Origin: Channallabes apus
Lineage: Eukaryota > Chordata > Actinopteri > Siluriformes > Clariidae
Assembly: GCA_030522415.1 (NCBI GenBank)
Contig: CM060109.1
Coordinates: forward strand, 30,339,892-30,403,891
Direction: 5' to 3'
Length of the DNA stretch: 64,000 bases
The notes beneath the pieces are model-generated. The model saw nothing but the letters and a program-made list of their open reading frames with translations. It was not told where the DNA came from and ran no database searches. A program made the translations under genes and the position numbers. Positions 1-12,840 of this stretch are shown here, piece by piece (position 1 is the stretch's first letter; each line of letters begins with the position of its first letter).

Positions 1-540
1 AAGTTCACGAGACAGAATTTTCCTTTTCTCTCGCCGGATCATGAGTCTTTTACCTTCCACTTCTCAAGCGTGCGTCGGCGCTTCTTGTGAAGTGGGGAAG
101 AACTTTCTCTCTCTCTTCCGTGGAGATGGAAACTATCACTTCAGAGCGCTCCTCTAGTGATGAGCCAGTGTGTTAGTTGTTAGAGGTGGCAACGCGCGGT
201 CTAACGCATCTAAACCTCGATTCACCGTAAAAATAAATAAATTAAAAAAATAAATCCCCCAAATGCTCAAGGTCAGACGACAGGTGCCTGTCGGGTGGCT
301 GGAGGAGGGGCCTCAATGATGGCCCCTCCCCCTCCTGGCGACCTCCATGTGTTAACTCTTCATGGAATAAGCTGTATTTATCCAGTGTTTTTGTGCTATT
401 GACATTTGATTTGTTCCAATGTCATGGATGAAAGTGCGGTCCTTCATGATGATGTCCTAGATCAGAGAGACGCCAGCGGATCTGCACAATGGCTTTGCAG
501 GCATACCAGACTGACCTACTGTGAGCTGAGCACTGACAGG
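1..540. other. No gene recognised; probable 5' part of the decayed DIRS element
   Basis: This stretch has no convincing reading frame. It directly precedes recognisable DIRS-type pol remnants and may be their leader or gag part, but I see no motif that proves it. Confidence 0.35.
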
Positions 541-2440
541 AGGCCGTGTTTCAATCTCCGCCACCACTGGTGTTCGGGGAGCAGCGGTCTCCAGCGAAAT
601 GTTAGGTGTTCGGTCCCTTCCTCCTATGTTCAGGATGCCGAACACCTAACACACCCATCTAGCCGAGGTGTCAAAGTTCATATACCTTTAGAGAGGCTGG
701 CAGTTTGGAACCTACTGCCAGCTATGTCTCCTTAAGCACGAAGCACTGTGGAAAAACAGCACCCTCAGGAGACCAGTGCTCAATTCCCGCCGCCACTGGT
801 GTTTCGGGCGACAGCGGTCTCCAACAAAGTGTTAGGTGCTCGGGTTCCTCCTCCTGTTTCAGGACACCGAACACCTAACAGCAACCACCATCACCACCAC
901 CCCTCCGCCTAGCTAAGCATCAAAGCTATCGCCCCTTCGGAGAAGTTGACAGCGTGTAAGCTACTGTCAAGCATGTCTCCTGGACTACAGGATTCTATCA
1001 TTGTGTTTCAACGGCGTGGGTTTTCCACCTCCAAGAAACTACAGTGAACACCTCTGTTAATCCAAAATCACAGGCTTGCTGGCAAAAGGGCCCATTCCCT
1101 CCCAGACAGAGCCGTTCGGCATCAACACGTCGCCCTAGCTCACCTCATTTCTTAGGGTGGAGTCCTACCGCCACAAAAGCGTTCTCCTTCCTACACAAGG
1201 TATGAAGCTGAGTGTCATGCGGAATCCGAGTGCAATGCTTGCACAGCTGTCTCCTGCGCGCGCCGAATTCATTATAGCACTCTAAAGGAGTATAAGCTAG
1301 GCCAGGTGGTAACGTCACCGCTCCCAGAGTGGTTTCAGTGGTGGCTAAGTGCCAGGGGATTTCATCCAAGGGCTAATCCCCAGAGGCAATAAGGGTTACA
1401 CGCCGGGAGCTTCGTACCCTTTCTATGTGGCTCAGACCCTCGTCCTTGACTCTGGGTCCCACTCTAGGTCCGTGCTGTTGTCGCAAGTTGCTAACGGCAG
1501 ATGTTTTTCCCTTAGGGGCCAGAGCACGGCCTTAGATGGCCGCCCAGCCCAAGGGATCTGGAGAGTTCATCTTCTCGTGTGGCACATCAATTGCCCCGAA
1601 ACGATGACTCTATTTCTGGCCCTGAAATATTCCCTCCAGATCAAGAGGTTAACATGTCCTAGCGCGGAACACTAAGGCAGTCTTGTAAATATTGTCTGGG
1701 CAGACTAAGCTCATGCCGCTAAGAAGACTAGCGCACTAGGTTCTGCTTTGAGGACAGGACAAATTCTGTCCCTCAGGATCATTTACATTCTAGGACATGG
1801 CGAAACATGCAGACCTGGTCCACTGCCAAACTGCTTCAGTGCTGGAAGTTTCTGCAAGAAAAACTAACCTCGGGCTTGTGTCCTAGTACACTCGGAACTT
1901 ATGCAGCCGCTATTTCGGCCTACGCCCTGACTAATGGGAGTTTGTGGAAAACGCCTTAATTGCCGGCTTATTTCGCGGACCTCATCAGCCTTCCCACCGT
2001 GCTTAGGCTTTCCAATTGGCTAGGAAAAGCTGTTCTGCATTCTTACCCAACTATCTTCCACAGTCGAAGCCTTCTGTCCTCCGACATTAGGTCCGGGGCA
2101 GTAAGATTTAACTTGCTGTGTCCAGCTCATGCTCTTCAATTTACAGCGCACGTCCTCATTAAGCCAGGGCTGTAAATTAGAGCAGGATATGTTGTGGGGC
2201 TGCAGCCGAAGGGCAGCCGCCATCAGACGAGTCGGGTTAGAGATGTTAGTGCCCTAGCCTATGAGGCGCGTGGCACACTTCGCCTCTAGTGATTAGGGCC
2301 CGTTCGACCAGGAAGCTTGCCTCATCCATTGCCCTGGCAAGAGGGGCTTCCAAGTATGTCATGCGGCAGGCTGCCTTTCCACAAGACATCGGTCAGGCTT
2401 CATAGTTGAATGCCAGGCTCGTGGGTCCTCGAGTCAGCAT
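541..2440 (+). mobile_element. Decayed DIRS-type tyrosine-recombinase retrotransposon (pol remnants)
   Basis: Remnants of reverse transcriptase, RNase H and tyrosine recombinase are readable in shifting frames. Near 690-735 a segment reads LERLAVWNLLPAMSP, typical of the start of DIRS reverse transcriptase. Near 1,530-1,640 ALDGRPAQGIWRVHLLVWHI and the following NCPETMTLFLALKYSL match the RNase H region. Near 1,850-1,940 LQEKLTSGLCPSTLGTYAAA matches the recombinase core-binding region. Near 2,290-2,345 RSTRKLASSIALARG matches the catalytic HxxR region with the histidine lost. A stop follows at 2,403-2,405. Many stops and frameshifts show it is dead. Confidence 0.75.
551..978 (+). repeat. Two direct repeats of about 230 bp, each with a stem-loop
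   Basis: Units begin near 551 and 780, about 229 bp apart. Each carries an inverted repeat: 601-613 pairs perfectly with 638-650 (gttaggtgttcgg), and 831-843 pairs with 867-879 with one mismatch. They sit in the DIRS fossil where the start of reverse transcriptase is expected and look like an internal duplication. Confidence 0.75.
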
Positions 2441-2580
2441 CCCAGAATTATGTCTAAGACTCCTTGGGGGTACTGTGCGCACACTACACAACCCTGGGGG
2501 TCCAGACACTTGCAGTGCAATGGAGTGGGTATTCTCGTGCCCATAGCGCTTTCGTGCAGCATCGAGTGCAGCTTTTGAAA

Positions 2581-2895
2581 GGGAACGTTTCAGGTTACTT
2601 TACTGTAACCCTGTTCCCTAAAAAAGCAGGAACGAGATGCTGCGCTCCAATGCCGCACTGCATGCATGACTGGACATCCTTCAGACAAAATTGACCTGAG
2701 GATGTTTCCGGTTCATGCCTATTTATAACCTCCAGTTGCACCTCATCGGTTGACGTCACCTGCCTGAGGTTATACATGCCAAAATATTTGGCGTGTTTGA
2801 CACACACGTGCTTCACAACCGGTCATGAGGAATCGTTTCCCATAGCGCTTTTCAGGCAACAGGTTTACAGTAAAGTAACCCGAGACATTTTCACT
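2581..2895. repeat. Palindromic end segment of the DIRS-type element
   Basis: The left arm (about 2,584-2,630, aacgtttcaggttactttac) is the inverted complement of the right arm (about 2,853-2,892). The segment lies just downstream of the recombinase remnant. The same palindrome occurs at the matching place beside the second DIRS fossil (59,947-60,275). DIRS elements carry terminal inverted repeats and an internal complementary region, so this is probably that structure. Confidence 0.65.
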
Positions 2896-2949
2896 GATAT
2901 AATATCCATTTCTTATATTTCTTGGCCTAAATAAAGTTTATTTCCTGCT

Positions 2950-3165
2950 TTCTTTGCCTCAATTTGATCATAAAGGCCTGACTGATGTAATCTTCTCTCA
3001 ACAGTGGATTTTGAAATATGTGTGCCTCTTAAACATTTAAGTGAGCTTTGATCTGAGGTGCTGTAAAACGATGGTTTCTGAGGCTGGTCATTCTAATAAA
3101 GATATCCTTATCCTCAGCAGAGGTAGCTCTTGGTCTTCCTTTCCTGAGTTAAGTCAGTTTCACTA
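2950..3165 (-). mobile_element. Tc1-like transposase N-terminal fossil
   Basis: Read on the minus strand, a broken frame gives KDIFIRMTSLRNHRFTAPQI, resembling the helix-turn-helix region of fish Tc1 transposases (FIRVTSLRNRxLTAPQI). No terminal repeats are evident. Confidence 0.55.
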
Positions 3166-4600
3166 TAGCATTTTATTTGGTAACTGTACTGATACAAAAC
3201 TGATCGAACAAATCTGATTGTCTTAAAAAAAGAAATTATTTTATACAGAGGAGTTTGAGCTCGGTGTACCCCCAACAAACAACAAACATCCATCATCCCC
3301 CCAACCTCCGTTCCTCCCCCTTTCCCATATTTCCATTTCATGCACATGTACTTTTGCTTAGATCTACAGCTCTGTGTTAGTCCTGTCCATGACTTTTCTT
3401 CAGTATCATTTTTAATTAGATTTATAATCAGTTCAGTCCATAATGATCTGTACAGGTTATTGGTGGCTTTGTTAAAACTTCTTTTCTAGCTACTTTTCTA
3501 CCCAGATGACATTATAGTCACTATAGTCACAGATTCTCTGGTACATCCTGAACACATGCTTACCTTAAAGTCAATTTTAAAATATAGCGACACTGCAGGA
3601 TGTACTGTAGTCGAGTAAGCGTAAAGTAATTGTGCATCATTCAGAAAACGCTCTGATGTGAAATGTCACATATCACTTTGAAGATAACTGCAGGGACATT
3701 TCCACTGTAAATAAGGTTTCTTCACTTCACTTAATAAAAAAAAAGAGAGAGTTTGGTATTTTTATTAACAGCACCAACAGAGCATGTCTTTCTTCTTGTC
3801 ATGTTGTAGACATCCCATGCTCAGTTCTCAACACAAGCTTGCTATAATCAAAGACAAAATGGCGACTCTGAGGCAGAGCTGTGCCCCGAGCCGGAGGAGG
3901 GTCTTTAACAAATGACATTTTTTCCTTGCAAACAACATGAACCCTAGTGATTCCAAAGTATTTTAAGACAAGAAAAATGCAGACATTTAAAGATGAGGAA
4001 ATGACTAATATAAATCAAAAAGCAGAAAAAAAAATTTAAGCTAAAAAGTCAGGAAATTTAACCTTGTGCTACACTTTCATAGTTTTCGTCTGTGAGATGA
4101 GCATGCTCTACGCCTGCACCTCAACTTTTCCTTAGAATGCTCTCTTATTGCTAATACTCATAAGCACGGGTGTTACTACACTGGTTTTGTGAAACACAAT
4201 GCAGCAAACCATGTACTGTATCTACATAAAAAACAAACATAGCGTTGAGTTGTGAGAACATGATGTAAGTTTTACAAATACTGTAATACTGATTATCTTC
4301 TTTTGACTGTAACATCAGACAATTCCTGAGGCAGGTTAGACAAATAAATATAAGCTGTAAGAAGAGAGCAATGAGAGTAAGGCCTGGCAGTTGTTGCGTA
4401 TATACTACACATTTTCCCAGAGCATTCTAGTAGGGAACACACAAGAGAATTCAATCAAACAGTTTTGCATAATGTAAACAAATATAGTGACATTGGAGGA
4501 GGTTGGTTTCCATGTCGACATTTAAGATGGTATTTATCTCTCGCTTACTGTTTAGATATATTTCTCACTTTGCAAAGGTAAAGAAACATCATACAGGTGC
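3166..4600. other. No recognisable gene or element
   Basis: AT-rich sequence with only short open frames, no splice-bounded homology and no terminal repeats that I can see. Confidence 0.5.
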
Positions 4601-4604
4601 AGTA

Positions 4605-7475
4605 ATTGCGCAACTGATTGCACAACTTTTCCTCTCAACTTTCTGCCATTTTTGATGTGCTTGCTGACTCCGCTGCCCCCACCCTTTTTTATGCATATTG
4701 CATCTTGCAGCAGATGGGCTACTGCAGTAGAAGACCACACTGGGTGGCACCCATGTCAACTAAGAATAGAAAATTAAAGCTACAATTTCCATGGGCTCAC
4801 CAAAATTGGACACTAGAAGACTGAAAAAAGTTGCCTGGTTTGATAAGTCAGACCGATTTCAAACCGTCCGTTCATATAAAAAATACTAGAAAAAGTAGTA
4901 TCAGCTCAAATATACACATTCTTGCAGGATAACAACATCCTTGAAGAATTTCAGTCAGGTTTCAGGCCCCATCATAGCACAGAAACTGCACTAGTTAAGA
5001 TTACAAACGACTTGTTTTTAGCTTCAGACCAAGGCTGCATCTCATTGCTAGTCCTGCTCGATCTTAGTACTGCATTCAACACTGTAGATCATAATATTCT
5101 CATAGATCGCTTACAAAATCACATAGGTATTCAGGGACAGGCATTAAAATGGTTTAGATCATACCTGTCCGATCGATACCATTTTGTAGATCTAAATGGA
5201 GAACCGTCTGGTGTAATGCCAGTGAAATATGCGGTCCCACAAGGGTCAGTTTTAGGACCTCTGCTGTTCTCAATATACTGTACATGCTTCCCTTGGGGAA
5301 CATCATTAGAAGAGATGGGATTAGTTTCCATTGTTATGCTGATGATACCCAATTATATATCTCAACAAAACCGGACGAAATACCCAAGTTGTCTACGTAG
5401 ATTAACTGAGTGTGTCCAGGACATAAAAGATTGGATGACCAATAACATTCTTTTATTAAATTCAGATAAGACAGAGATATTACTCATCGGCCCAAAGACC
5501 AGCACACAACAGCTTTCACAATTCAGCCTGCGTTTAGAAGGATGTACTGTTACTACCAGCTCAGCAGTAGAAGACCTGGGCGTAATATTAGACAGTAACT
5601 TGTCCTTTGAAAATCACATTTCAAATATCACAAAAACAGCCTTTTTCCATCTTAGAAATATTGCCAAACTTAGGAGCATCTTATCCGTATCTGATGCAGG
5701 AAAGCTAGTTCATGCATTCATGACCTCCAGACTGGACTATTGTAATGCATTACTAGATGGTTGTCCTGCATCCTCAATAAACAAGCTTCAGATAGTCCAA
5801 AATGCAGCCGCCAGGGTTCTCACTAGATCCAGAAAATATGATCATATAACCCCAATTTTATCATCCCTGCACTGGCTTCCGGTTCAGTTTAGAATAAATT
5901 ACAAAATAGTATTACTTACAGTACATACAAGGCCTTAAATGGTTTAGCTCCCACATACCTACTGTAACCAGTCTTCTTATACGCTACAATCCACCACGCG
6001 CCTTAAGATCACAAAACTCCGGACTTCTGGTAGTTCCCAGAATTTCAAAATCTACAAATGGGGGTAGGGTATTTTCATATTTAGCTCCAAAGCTTTGGAA
6101 TAGCCTTCCAGACAGTGTTTGGGGAGCAGACACGGTTTCCCAGTTCAAAAGTAGACTCAAGACGCATCTTTTTAATCTGGCATACACATAACTCATCCCA
6201 TAACCTCATAATCTGTCATACACATAACTCATCCCATAACCTCATACTCCAGTACACCTATTCCGAATGGCAACTACACTAATTCTCCCCATCTGTTCTG
6301 TATTTTTCTACCCATCCCGAGGCATTGGGAGATTGTGCCAGCTTCAGTAGACCAAGGCCGACCCTGCGAGGTTTCTGAGGCGTCCAGAGAAGGACCAGCT
6401 CCAGCTGGATTCAGCTTTATGATGGTTGGAGCTACACATGCTGCTCCTGAGCTTCCAGTGATCCAGACCTCATCTGCCCTCTGCAACTACTGACTCATCC
6501 CTATGCTGAACTGGTCTTCATGTCAATTTAAATAATTTCTGTCATATTGAACTTTCACCTGCACAACACACAAGATGTTATATCATTTCTATCTGTTATC
6601 ACCCAAATGAGGATGGGTTCCCTGTTGAGTCTGGTTCCTCTCAAGGTTTCTTCCTAATGCCATCTCAGGGAGTTTTTCCTTGCCACCGTCGCTGTCACCC
6701 TTGGCTTGCTCATCAGAGACATTTCATTCATCTCATTATTATCTAGACACATTTTTCTCACACATACACACTTCCAATTATTTCCTTTTCTACATTTTCT
6801 TTTTCATTTTTGTAAATTTTCTTTCATTTTTGTGAAGCTGCTTTGAGACAATGACCATTGTTAAAAGCGCTATATAAATAAAATTGAATTGAAATTGAAT
6901 TGAATAAGTCTCGATTTCTGCTGCAACATTCGGATGTTAGGGTCACATTATGGCATGAACAACACATTATGGAATAAAGTATGGATCCATTGTATCAATG
7001 TGTATCAATCACTGTAGCAAAGGTTTAAACTGCTGCTGATGGTGTAATGGTGTGGGGAATATTGGCACACTTTGGGCCCCTTAGCATTGATTAGATTAAG
7101 CAGCATTTTACTGTCACATCCTACCTGAATATTGTTGCGAACCATGTCCGTCTTTTTATGCCCAAAGGATAAGAAGCCAGGTCTCAATGCTAAAATCATA
7201 TCAGACTGGCTTCTTGAATACGACAATGAGTTCCCTGTACTCAAATGGCCTTTACAGGCACCAGACATCAATGCAGTAGCACTCATTTGCAATGTGGTGG
7301 AACGGGAGATTAAATCTGCAGCAACTGCATTATGCTATCTAAATATCTAAGGAATATTTCCAGCACCTTATTTAATCTACAGTATGACATAAGGAATTAA
7401 GACAGTTTTGAAGGAAAAAGGGGTAAAACCCGATACTACACAAATGGGTATCTAATGAAGTAGCCAGTGAGTGTA
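4605..7475 (+). mobile_element. Tc1-like transposon fossil, split by an L2 LINE
   Basis: The left piece (4,605-4,849) reads NRKLKLQFPWAHQNWTLED in one frame. The right piece (6,904-7,475) continues with AKIISDWLLEYDNEFPVLKW, VVEREI and a broken C-terminus. A right-end sequence near 7,440-7,475 (agtagccagtgagtg) resembles the terminus of this family. Removing the L2 rejoins the transposase at the sequence that follows the conserved DES motif. Stops and substitutions show an old, dead copy. Confidence 0.75.
4850..6903 (+). mobile_element. L2/CR1-type LINE, 5'-truncated
   Basis: The reverse transcriptase reads [36 protein letters not shown] and [15 protein letters not shown] from about 4,876 to 5,938. 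The catalytic YADD motif near 5,335-5,350 lies in another frame, showing a pair of compensating indels around 5,280 and 5,395. The 3' end has the fish L2 ending (gctgctttgagacaatg, then aaataaaattgaattgaa repeats). A 7-bp duplication, ataagtc, flanks it at 4,843-4,849 and 6,904-6,910. Confidence 0.85.
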
Positions 7476-8905
7476 AAGTGACTATATAAATTATTATTGC
7501 CTTCCTGTGGCTAGACCCAATCAGGCTCCAATTTTACTTCGACATTTGTTCCCAAACCCAAAACTTTATTTATTTTTTATATTTATTTATGTATTTTCAC
7601 CATTCTGTGTAAACTTTAGAGCCCATTGTATGTGAAAATCCCAGGAGAGCTTCAGTTTCTTAAATATGCAAACCAGCCCATCTGGCACCAACAACCATGA
7701 CATGGTTAAAGTCACACTGTTCACACTTTTTATTCATTGTGATGTTTTATGTGAGCTCTTGACCTGCTTCTGCATATTTCTTATACTGCACTGCATCACA
7801 TGATTGGCTGAGTAGATAGCTGCATACTGTAGATGTGCAGTTGTACAGGTGTTCTTGATAATGAATGGTGAGTGTACATGCATAGGGGAAACAAGGATAT
7901 TATGGAGTGAAAAATGTTTACACTAGGTGATAAACAGAAGTTGTATTTCATACACTGATGAGCCTGTGTCCGAAAGCCTGAAAACTAAAACATCGTAAAA
8001 ACTTCAGTCCTTTTTCTGCGTTTTTAGTTGAGCCGAAAATTTGATCTGGGAATCTTGGCATTGGCACATCTCCCATAAAGATTCTCCAATCGCAGTATGC
8101 ACTCAATGTCTTTCCTACAAACATTTCTGCAGTTCCCTTGTTTTTCATCTCAGGTGAAAAATAGTATTACAGGGACTTGATCCACACAAGAAAGCAATTC
8201 TACAGATTTTTGCACACATGCCGCTAACAATGAAGCAGGATGTTTTATGGCTTTTTTTATAGCTACAAAACCAAACCTTGGAGTAGATGAGATTTCCTTA
8301 TTAAACAGACCTGTGCACAGAAGAGGCATACTAACAACATTTATATACTTCTGCAGTGCTTACTCTTCCTGGCTCTTTGTTTCTGGAGCATTCTTCATCA
8401 CTAGCTCAGAATTGTGGGCCAGATCCTTTTGGAAATTGATGATGGAAATATCTGTAGAAGAGTTTTTCTCTATGCATACAGTATAGCAGATGTAAAAATA
8501 TTGATATAGAAGATTTACTTACATTAAAATGTTTAACATAATGACACATTGAGATGGATCTCCAATATGTTGTAAGCACTTACACTAATAACATGTAGCA
8601 GTGATGTATTTTTAGTAGAGCAAAATGGACCAAAATGCTGTACTAATATTGAAATTCCCTACAGCTTCCCTTTGTTCCTACATATTTTTTGTATGAATTA
8701 TCAGTGTTAGTGACTCTAAACCAGTACTGTACACTTACTGTACTGTACATCAGCATGCATATTATTAGCCAGTCATTGGGCCTCATATAGCTTCATTCTC
8801 AGCCTGGGGAAGCACAGTTGACAAAATCAAAAAATGGTTTAATGGTACATGGAGTGAGGGCATAAGCTCTGTCACCTATTTTAGAGTTTTACAAAGTTGA
8901 GATGT
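7476..8905. other. No recognisable gene or element
   Basis: AT-rich sequence without coding homology that I recognise. A short open frame near 8,247-8,486 has no familiar domain and is probably chance. Confidence 0.45.
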
Positions 8906-8909
8906 AAGT

Positions 8910-11900
8910 CCTGGCAAAAAGTATATGGAATTCTTACTCTTGGAAAATGTTCATGTAAAATGTTCATGTCTGTGAATAGTTTCTCAAATAAGAGAAACAA
9001 TTCACAGAAATACCACAAAACTATTTTCATTTAACACTCAAAAAATAAAAATGAACGGAAACTGTATTCAGATGTAACTGTTTTTGCAGATCAAGCTGAG
9101 GAAAAACATATGGAATCATTAAATTCTAAAAAAAAAAAAAAAAAAAAATTATGGAATCACTGTGTACTTTGCAGTTCTAAAACAAACACCTGCACCAGAT
9201 AAAATCTGCTAATTAGTCTGCAGTGCTTACGTACATACCATGGTGTGCTGTTGCACCAAGCCTATTGATCTAAATCATGGCTCCAATACAAGAGAGCCAG
9301 AAGGTTGGAATGTTAAATGAAAATAGTTGTATGGCATGTCTGTGATTACCCCCCCCCCCTACACAATAAACAATTGACTGAATATTTTGATTCCATACTT
9401 TTTGCTAGGAGTTAAAACTTATTATATTTTATTATATGTTATAGAGATGTCAGTTGAAACAAAGGAGAGAATCATAAAACTTCTTCAACAAGGTAAATCA
9501 TCAAATGTTACAAAAGATGTTGGTTGTTCCCAGTCAGCTGTGTCTAAAATCTGGGTAAAGTACATATCAAATGGGAAGGAAGCATACTGGTAGACCAAGG
9601 AAGACATCAAAGTGTCAGAATAGAAAATTTCAAGCAATATCCCTTGAAAAAAGAAAACACAAAAACAAATGGGCGGAAACTGGAGTCAATGTCTGTGACC
9701 AAACTACTGTATAAGACATCGCCTAAAGGAAATGTGATTTACATACAGAAAAGCCAAATGAAAAGCATCAGTAACAACTACAGTAAACAGACAAGAAACA
9801 AGGTTACAGTAAAGAAAGGCAATAATGGACTGGATAAAAGTTATATTCAGTGATGAATTATAAATCTGCATTGGGAAGGGTGATGATCCTGGAACTTTTG
9901 TTTAGTGCCCTTCCAGTGAAATGTACTGTATGAAGACAACTTCCAGAAGAAATCATGCACATTTCCACAATCATTGATGATATGGGGTTGCATGTCGGGT
10001 AAAGGTACAGGGGGTAGAATCACGGTCATTACATTTATACATCTTCGATATACAGTAAATATAATAAAATGTTGGCATGTCTGTACATTGAAGATATTTG
10101 CATATATTTGAAAAAAATTATTTGGGGGATGTAATTATTTGGGGGAGATGAGTAACAGAACACATCAAGATGTTTTTTTTTTTATTTTTGTCTCTCTGTC
10201 TGTTTGATTGTGCAGGCATCATGTAAAAACTACTAAACAAATTTAAATGGCCAATTGGCCTACGGTAGAGAAGATATGCTACTTTGAAATTTAAACGGAT
10301 AATGCCCTCATGTCATTAAAAAAATATACAGTGGTGTGAAAAACTATTTGCCCCCCTCCTGATTTCTTATTCTTTTGCATGTTTGTCACACAAAATGTTT
10401 CTGATCATCAAACACATTTAACTATTAGTTAAAAAGATAACACAAGTAAACACAAAATTAAGTTTTTAAATGAGGGGTTTTATTATTTAGGGAGAAAAAA
10501 AATCCAAACCTACATGGCCCTGTGTGAAAAAGTAATTGCCCCCTGAACCTAATAACTGGTTTGGGCCACTCTTAGCAGCAATAACTGCAATCAAGCGTTT
10601 GCGATAACTTGCAACGAGTCTTTTACAGCGCTCTGGAGGAATTTTGGCCCACTCATCTTTGCAGAATTGTTGTAATTCAGCTTTATTTGAGGGTTTTCTA
10701 GCATGAACCGCCTTTTTAAGGTCATGCCACAACATCTCAATAGGATTCAGGTCAGGACTTTGACTAGGCCACTCCAAAGTCTTCATTTTGTTTTTTTTCA
10801 GCCATTCAGAGGTGAATTTGCTGATGTGTTTTGGGTCATTGTCCTGCTGCAGCACCCAAGATCGCTTCAGCTTGAGTTGATGAACAGATGGACGGACATT
10901 CTCCTTCAGGATTTTTTGGTAGACAGTAGAATTCATGGTTCCATCTATCACAGCAAGCCTTCCAGGTCCTGAAGCAGCAAAACAACCCCAGACCATCACA
11001 CTACCACCACCATATTTTACTGTTGGTATGATGTTCTTTTTCTGAAATGCTGTGTTACTTTTACGCCAGATGTAACGGGACACGCACCTTCCAAAAAGTT
11101 CAACTTTTGTCTCGTCGGTCCACAAGGTATTTTCCCAAAAGTCTTGGCAATCATTGAGATGTTTTTTAGCAAAATTTGGACGAGCCTTAATGTTCTTTTT
11201 GCTTTAAAGTGGTTTACGCCTTGGAAATCTGCCATGCAGGCTGTTTTTGCCCAGTCTCTTTCTTATGGTGGAGTCGTGATCACTGACCTTAATTGAGGCA
11301 AGTGAGGCCTGCAGTTCTTTAGATGTTGTCCTGGGGTCTTTTGTGGCCTCTCGGATGAGTTGTCTCTCCGCTCTTGGGGTAATTTTGGTTTGCCGGCCAC
11401 TCCTGGGAAGGTTCACCACTGTTCCATGTTTTGCCATTTGTGGATAATGGCTCTCACTGTGGTTCGCTGGAGTCCCAAAGCTTTAGAAATGGCTTTATAA
11501 CCTTTACCAGACTGATAGATCTCAATTACTTTTGTTCTCATTTGTTCCTGAATTTCTTTGGATCTTGGCATGATGTCTAGCTTTTGAGGTGCTTTTGGTC
11601 TACTTCTCTGTGTCAGGTAGCTCCTATTTAAGTGATTTCTTGATTGAAACAGGTGTGGCAGTAATCAGGCCTGGGGGTGACTACAGAAATTGAACTCAGG
11701 TGTGATAAACCACAGTTAAGTTATTTTTTAACAAGGGGGGCAATCACTTTTTCACACAGGGCCATGTAGATTTGGAGTTTTTTTTCTCCCTTAATAACGT
11801 AAACCTTCATTTAAAAACTGCATTTTGTGTTCAATTATGTTATCTTTGACTAATAGTTAACGGTTTTTGATGAGTAGAAACATTTAAGTGTGACAAACAT

Positions 11901-12840
11901 GCAAAAGAATAAGAAATCAGGAAGGGGGCAAATAGTTTTTCACACCACTGTATACTTTGGAAAAAAAAACATTAGTTCATCTCGGAATTCAACAGATGGC
12001 GCTGTACATTTTTAATTGCACACCTGTGAGTGTGCAATTGAAATCTACTTCGTTCCAGCCGCTTCATGGTAACACATAAAATTGTAGTTCATTCCAAAAT
12101 TCAACAGATGGCATTGTACATTTTAAAAATGCCAGTGTACAATTAAATTCCATGCGAACAAAGTTGCGGGCACATCTAGTCTTCAATAAATGCACTGGTT
12201 TATATTGGGATTTTGGACAATTTTTTTCTTCTATCAGTTGAAAGGATGCTTGGTGATGATAATTTTTCAGGATGATAATACATCTTGCCATAGGGCAAAA
12301 GCAGTGAACACTTTTCTTCAAGAAAGACATATACTGTAATGCTTGCAAATAGTCTGGATTTTCAATCCAATTATAAATCTATTGTGGGAATTTAAGAAAA
12401 TGGTACATGACAAAGCTCCCAACCTGCACAGCTGATCTGGTAATAGCAATAAGAGAAAGTTGGAGTCAGATTGATAAAGAATTTTTGTCGATAGTTAAAT
12501 CCATATCTCAGAAAATTCAAGCTGTTATAAAACCAAAAGGTGGTGCAACAAAGTACTAGCAGTATACCTTAGTGTTTTTGTTTTATGATTCCATAATATT
12601 TTCCTCAGAAATATTTTTTTCACTCCTTGATCTGAAAAAACAGTTGCAATTGACTATAGTTTTCTTTCTTTTTTATTTTATTTTTTTTTTTAAAGTTTTT
12701 CTTGAAGCCAGAAGGTTGGAATGTTAAATGAAAATAGTTGTGTGGCATATGTCTGTGATTCCCCCCTCCCCCCCCCCTAAGGAGTTATAGCTTATTATAT
12801 TTTATTATATATTATATATTTATTCATTGCTAGGGGTTAT
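8910..12840 (+). mobile_element. Older Tc1-like transposon region, interrupted by a younger Tc1 copy
   Basis: The left end near 8,914 (ggcaaaaagtatatggaat) has an inverted counterpart at 9,390-9,410, and 9,010-9,122 is inverted relative to 12,590-12,735. Transposase remnants include SVETKERIIKLLQQGKSSNV and GCSQSAVSKIWVKY (9,445-9,570). Further remnants lie near 9,840-10,030, then FQDDNTSCHRAKAVNTFL and a tail ending KPKGGATKY between 12,260 and 12,560. A 60-bp direct repeat occurs at 9,299 and 12,711. The middle is displaced by the Tc1 copy at 10,329-11,950. Confidence 0.7.
10329..11950 (-). mobile_element. Tc1-type transposon copy A (young, 1,622 bp, broken)
   Basis: Inverted ends start cagtggtgtgaaaaactat and are flanked by TA on both sides (10,327-10,328 and 11,951-11,952), as expected for Tc1/mariner insertion. 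The minus-strand transposase is a DD34E enzyme: [17 protein letters not shown] and SPDLNPIE are all present (about 11,125-10,487). The N-terminal half is broken by frameshifts near 11,200 and 11,432, and the C-terminus runs on in the wrong frame after one near 10,560. Confidence 0.93.

Noticed and set aside
406..735. 109-residue open frame on the plus strand
   Set aside because: Its C-terminal part matches DIRS reverse transcriptase debris and the frame spans a tandem repeat, so it is not a host gene.
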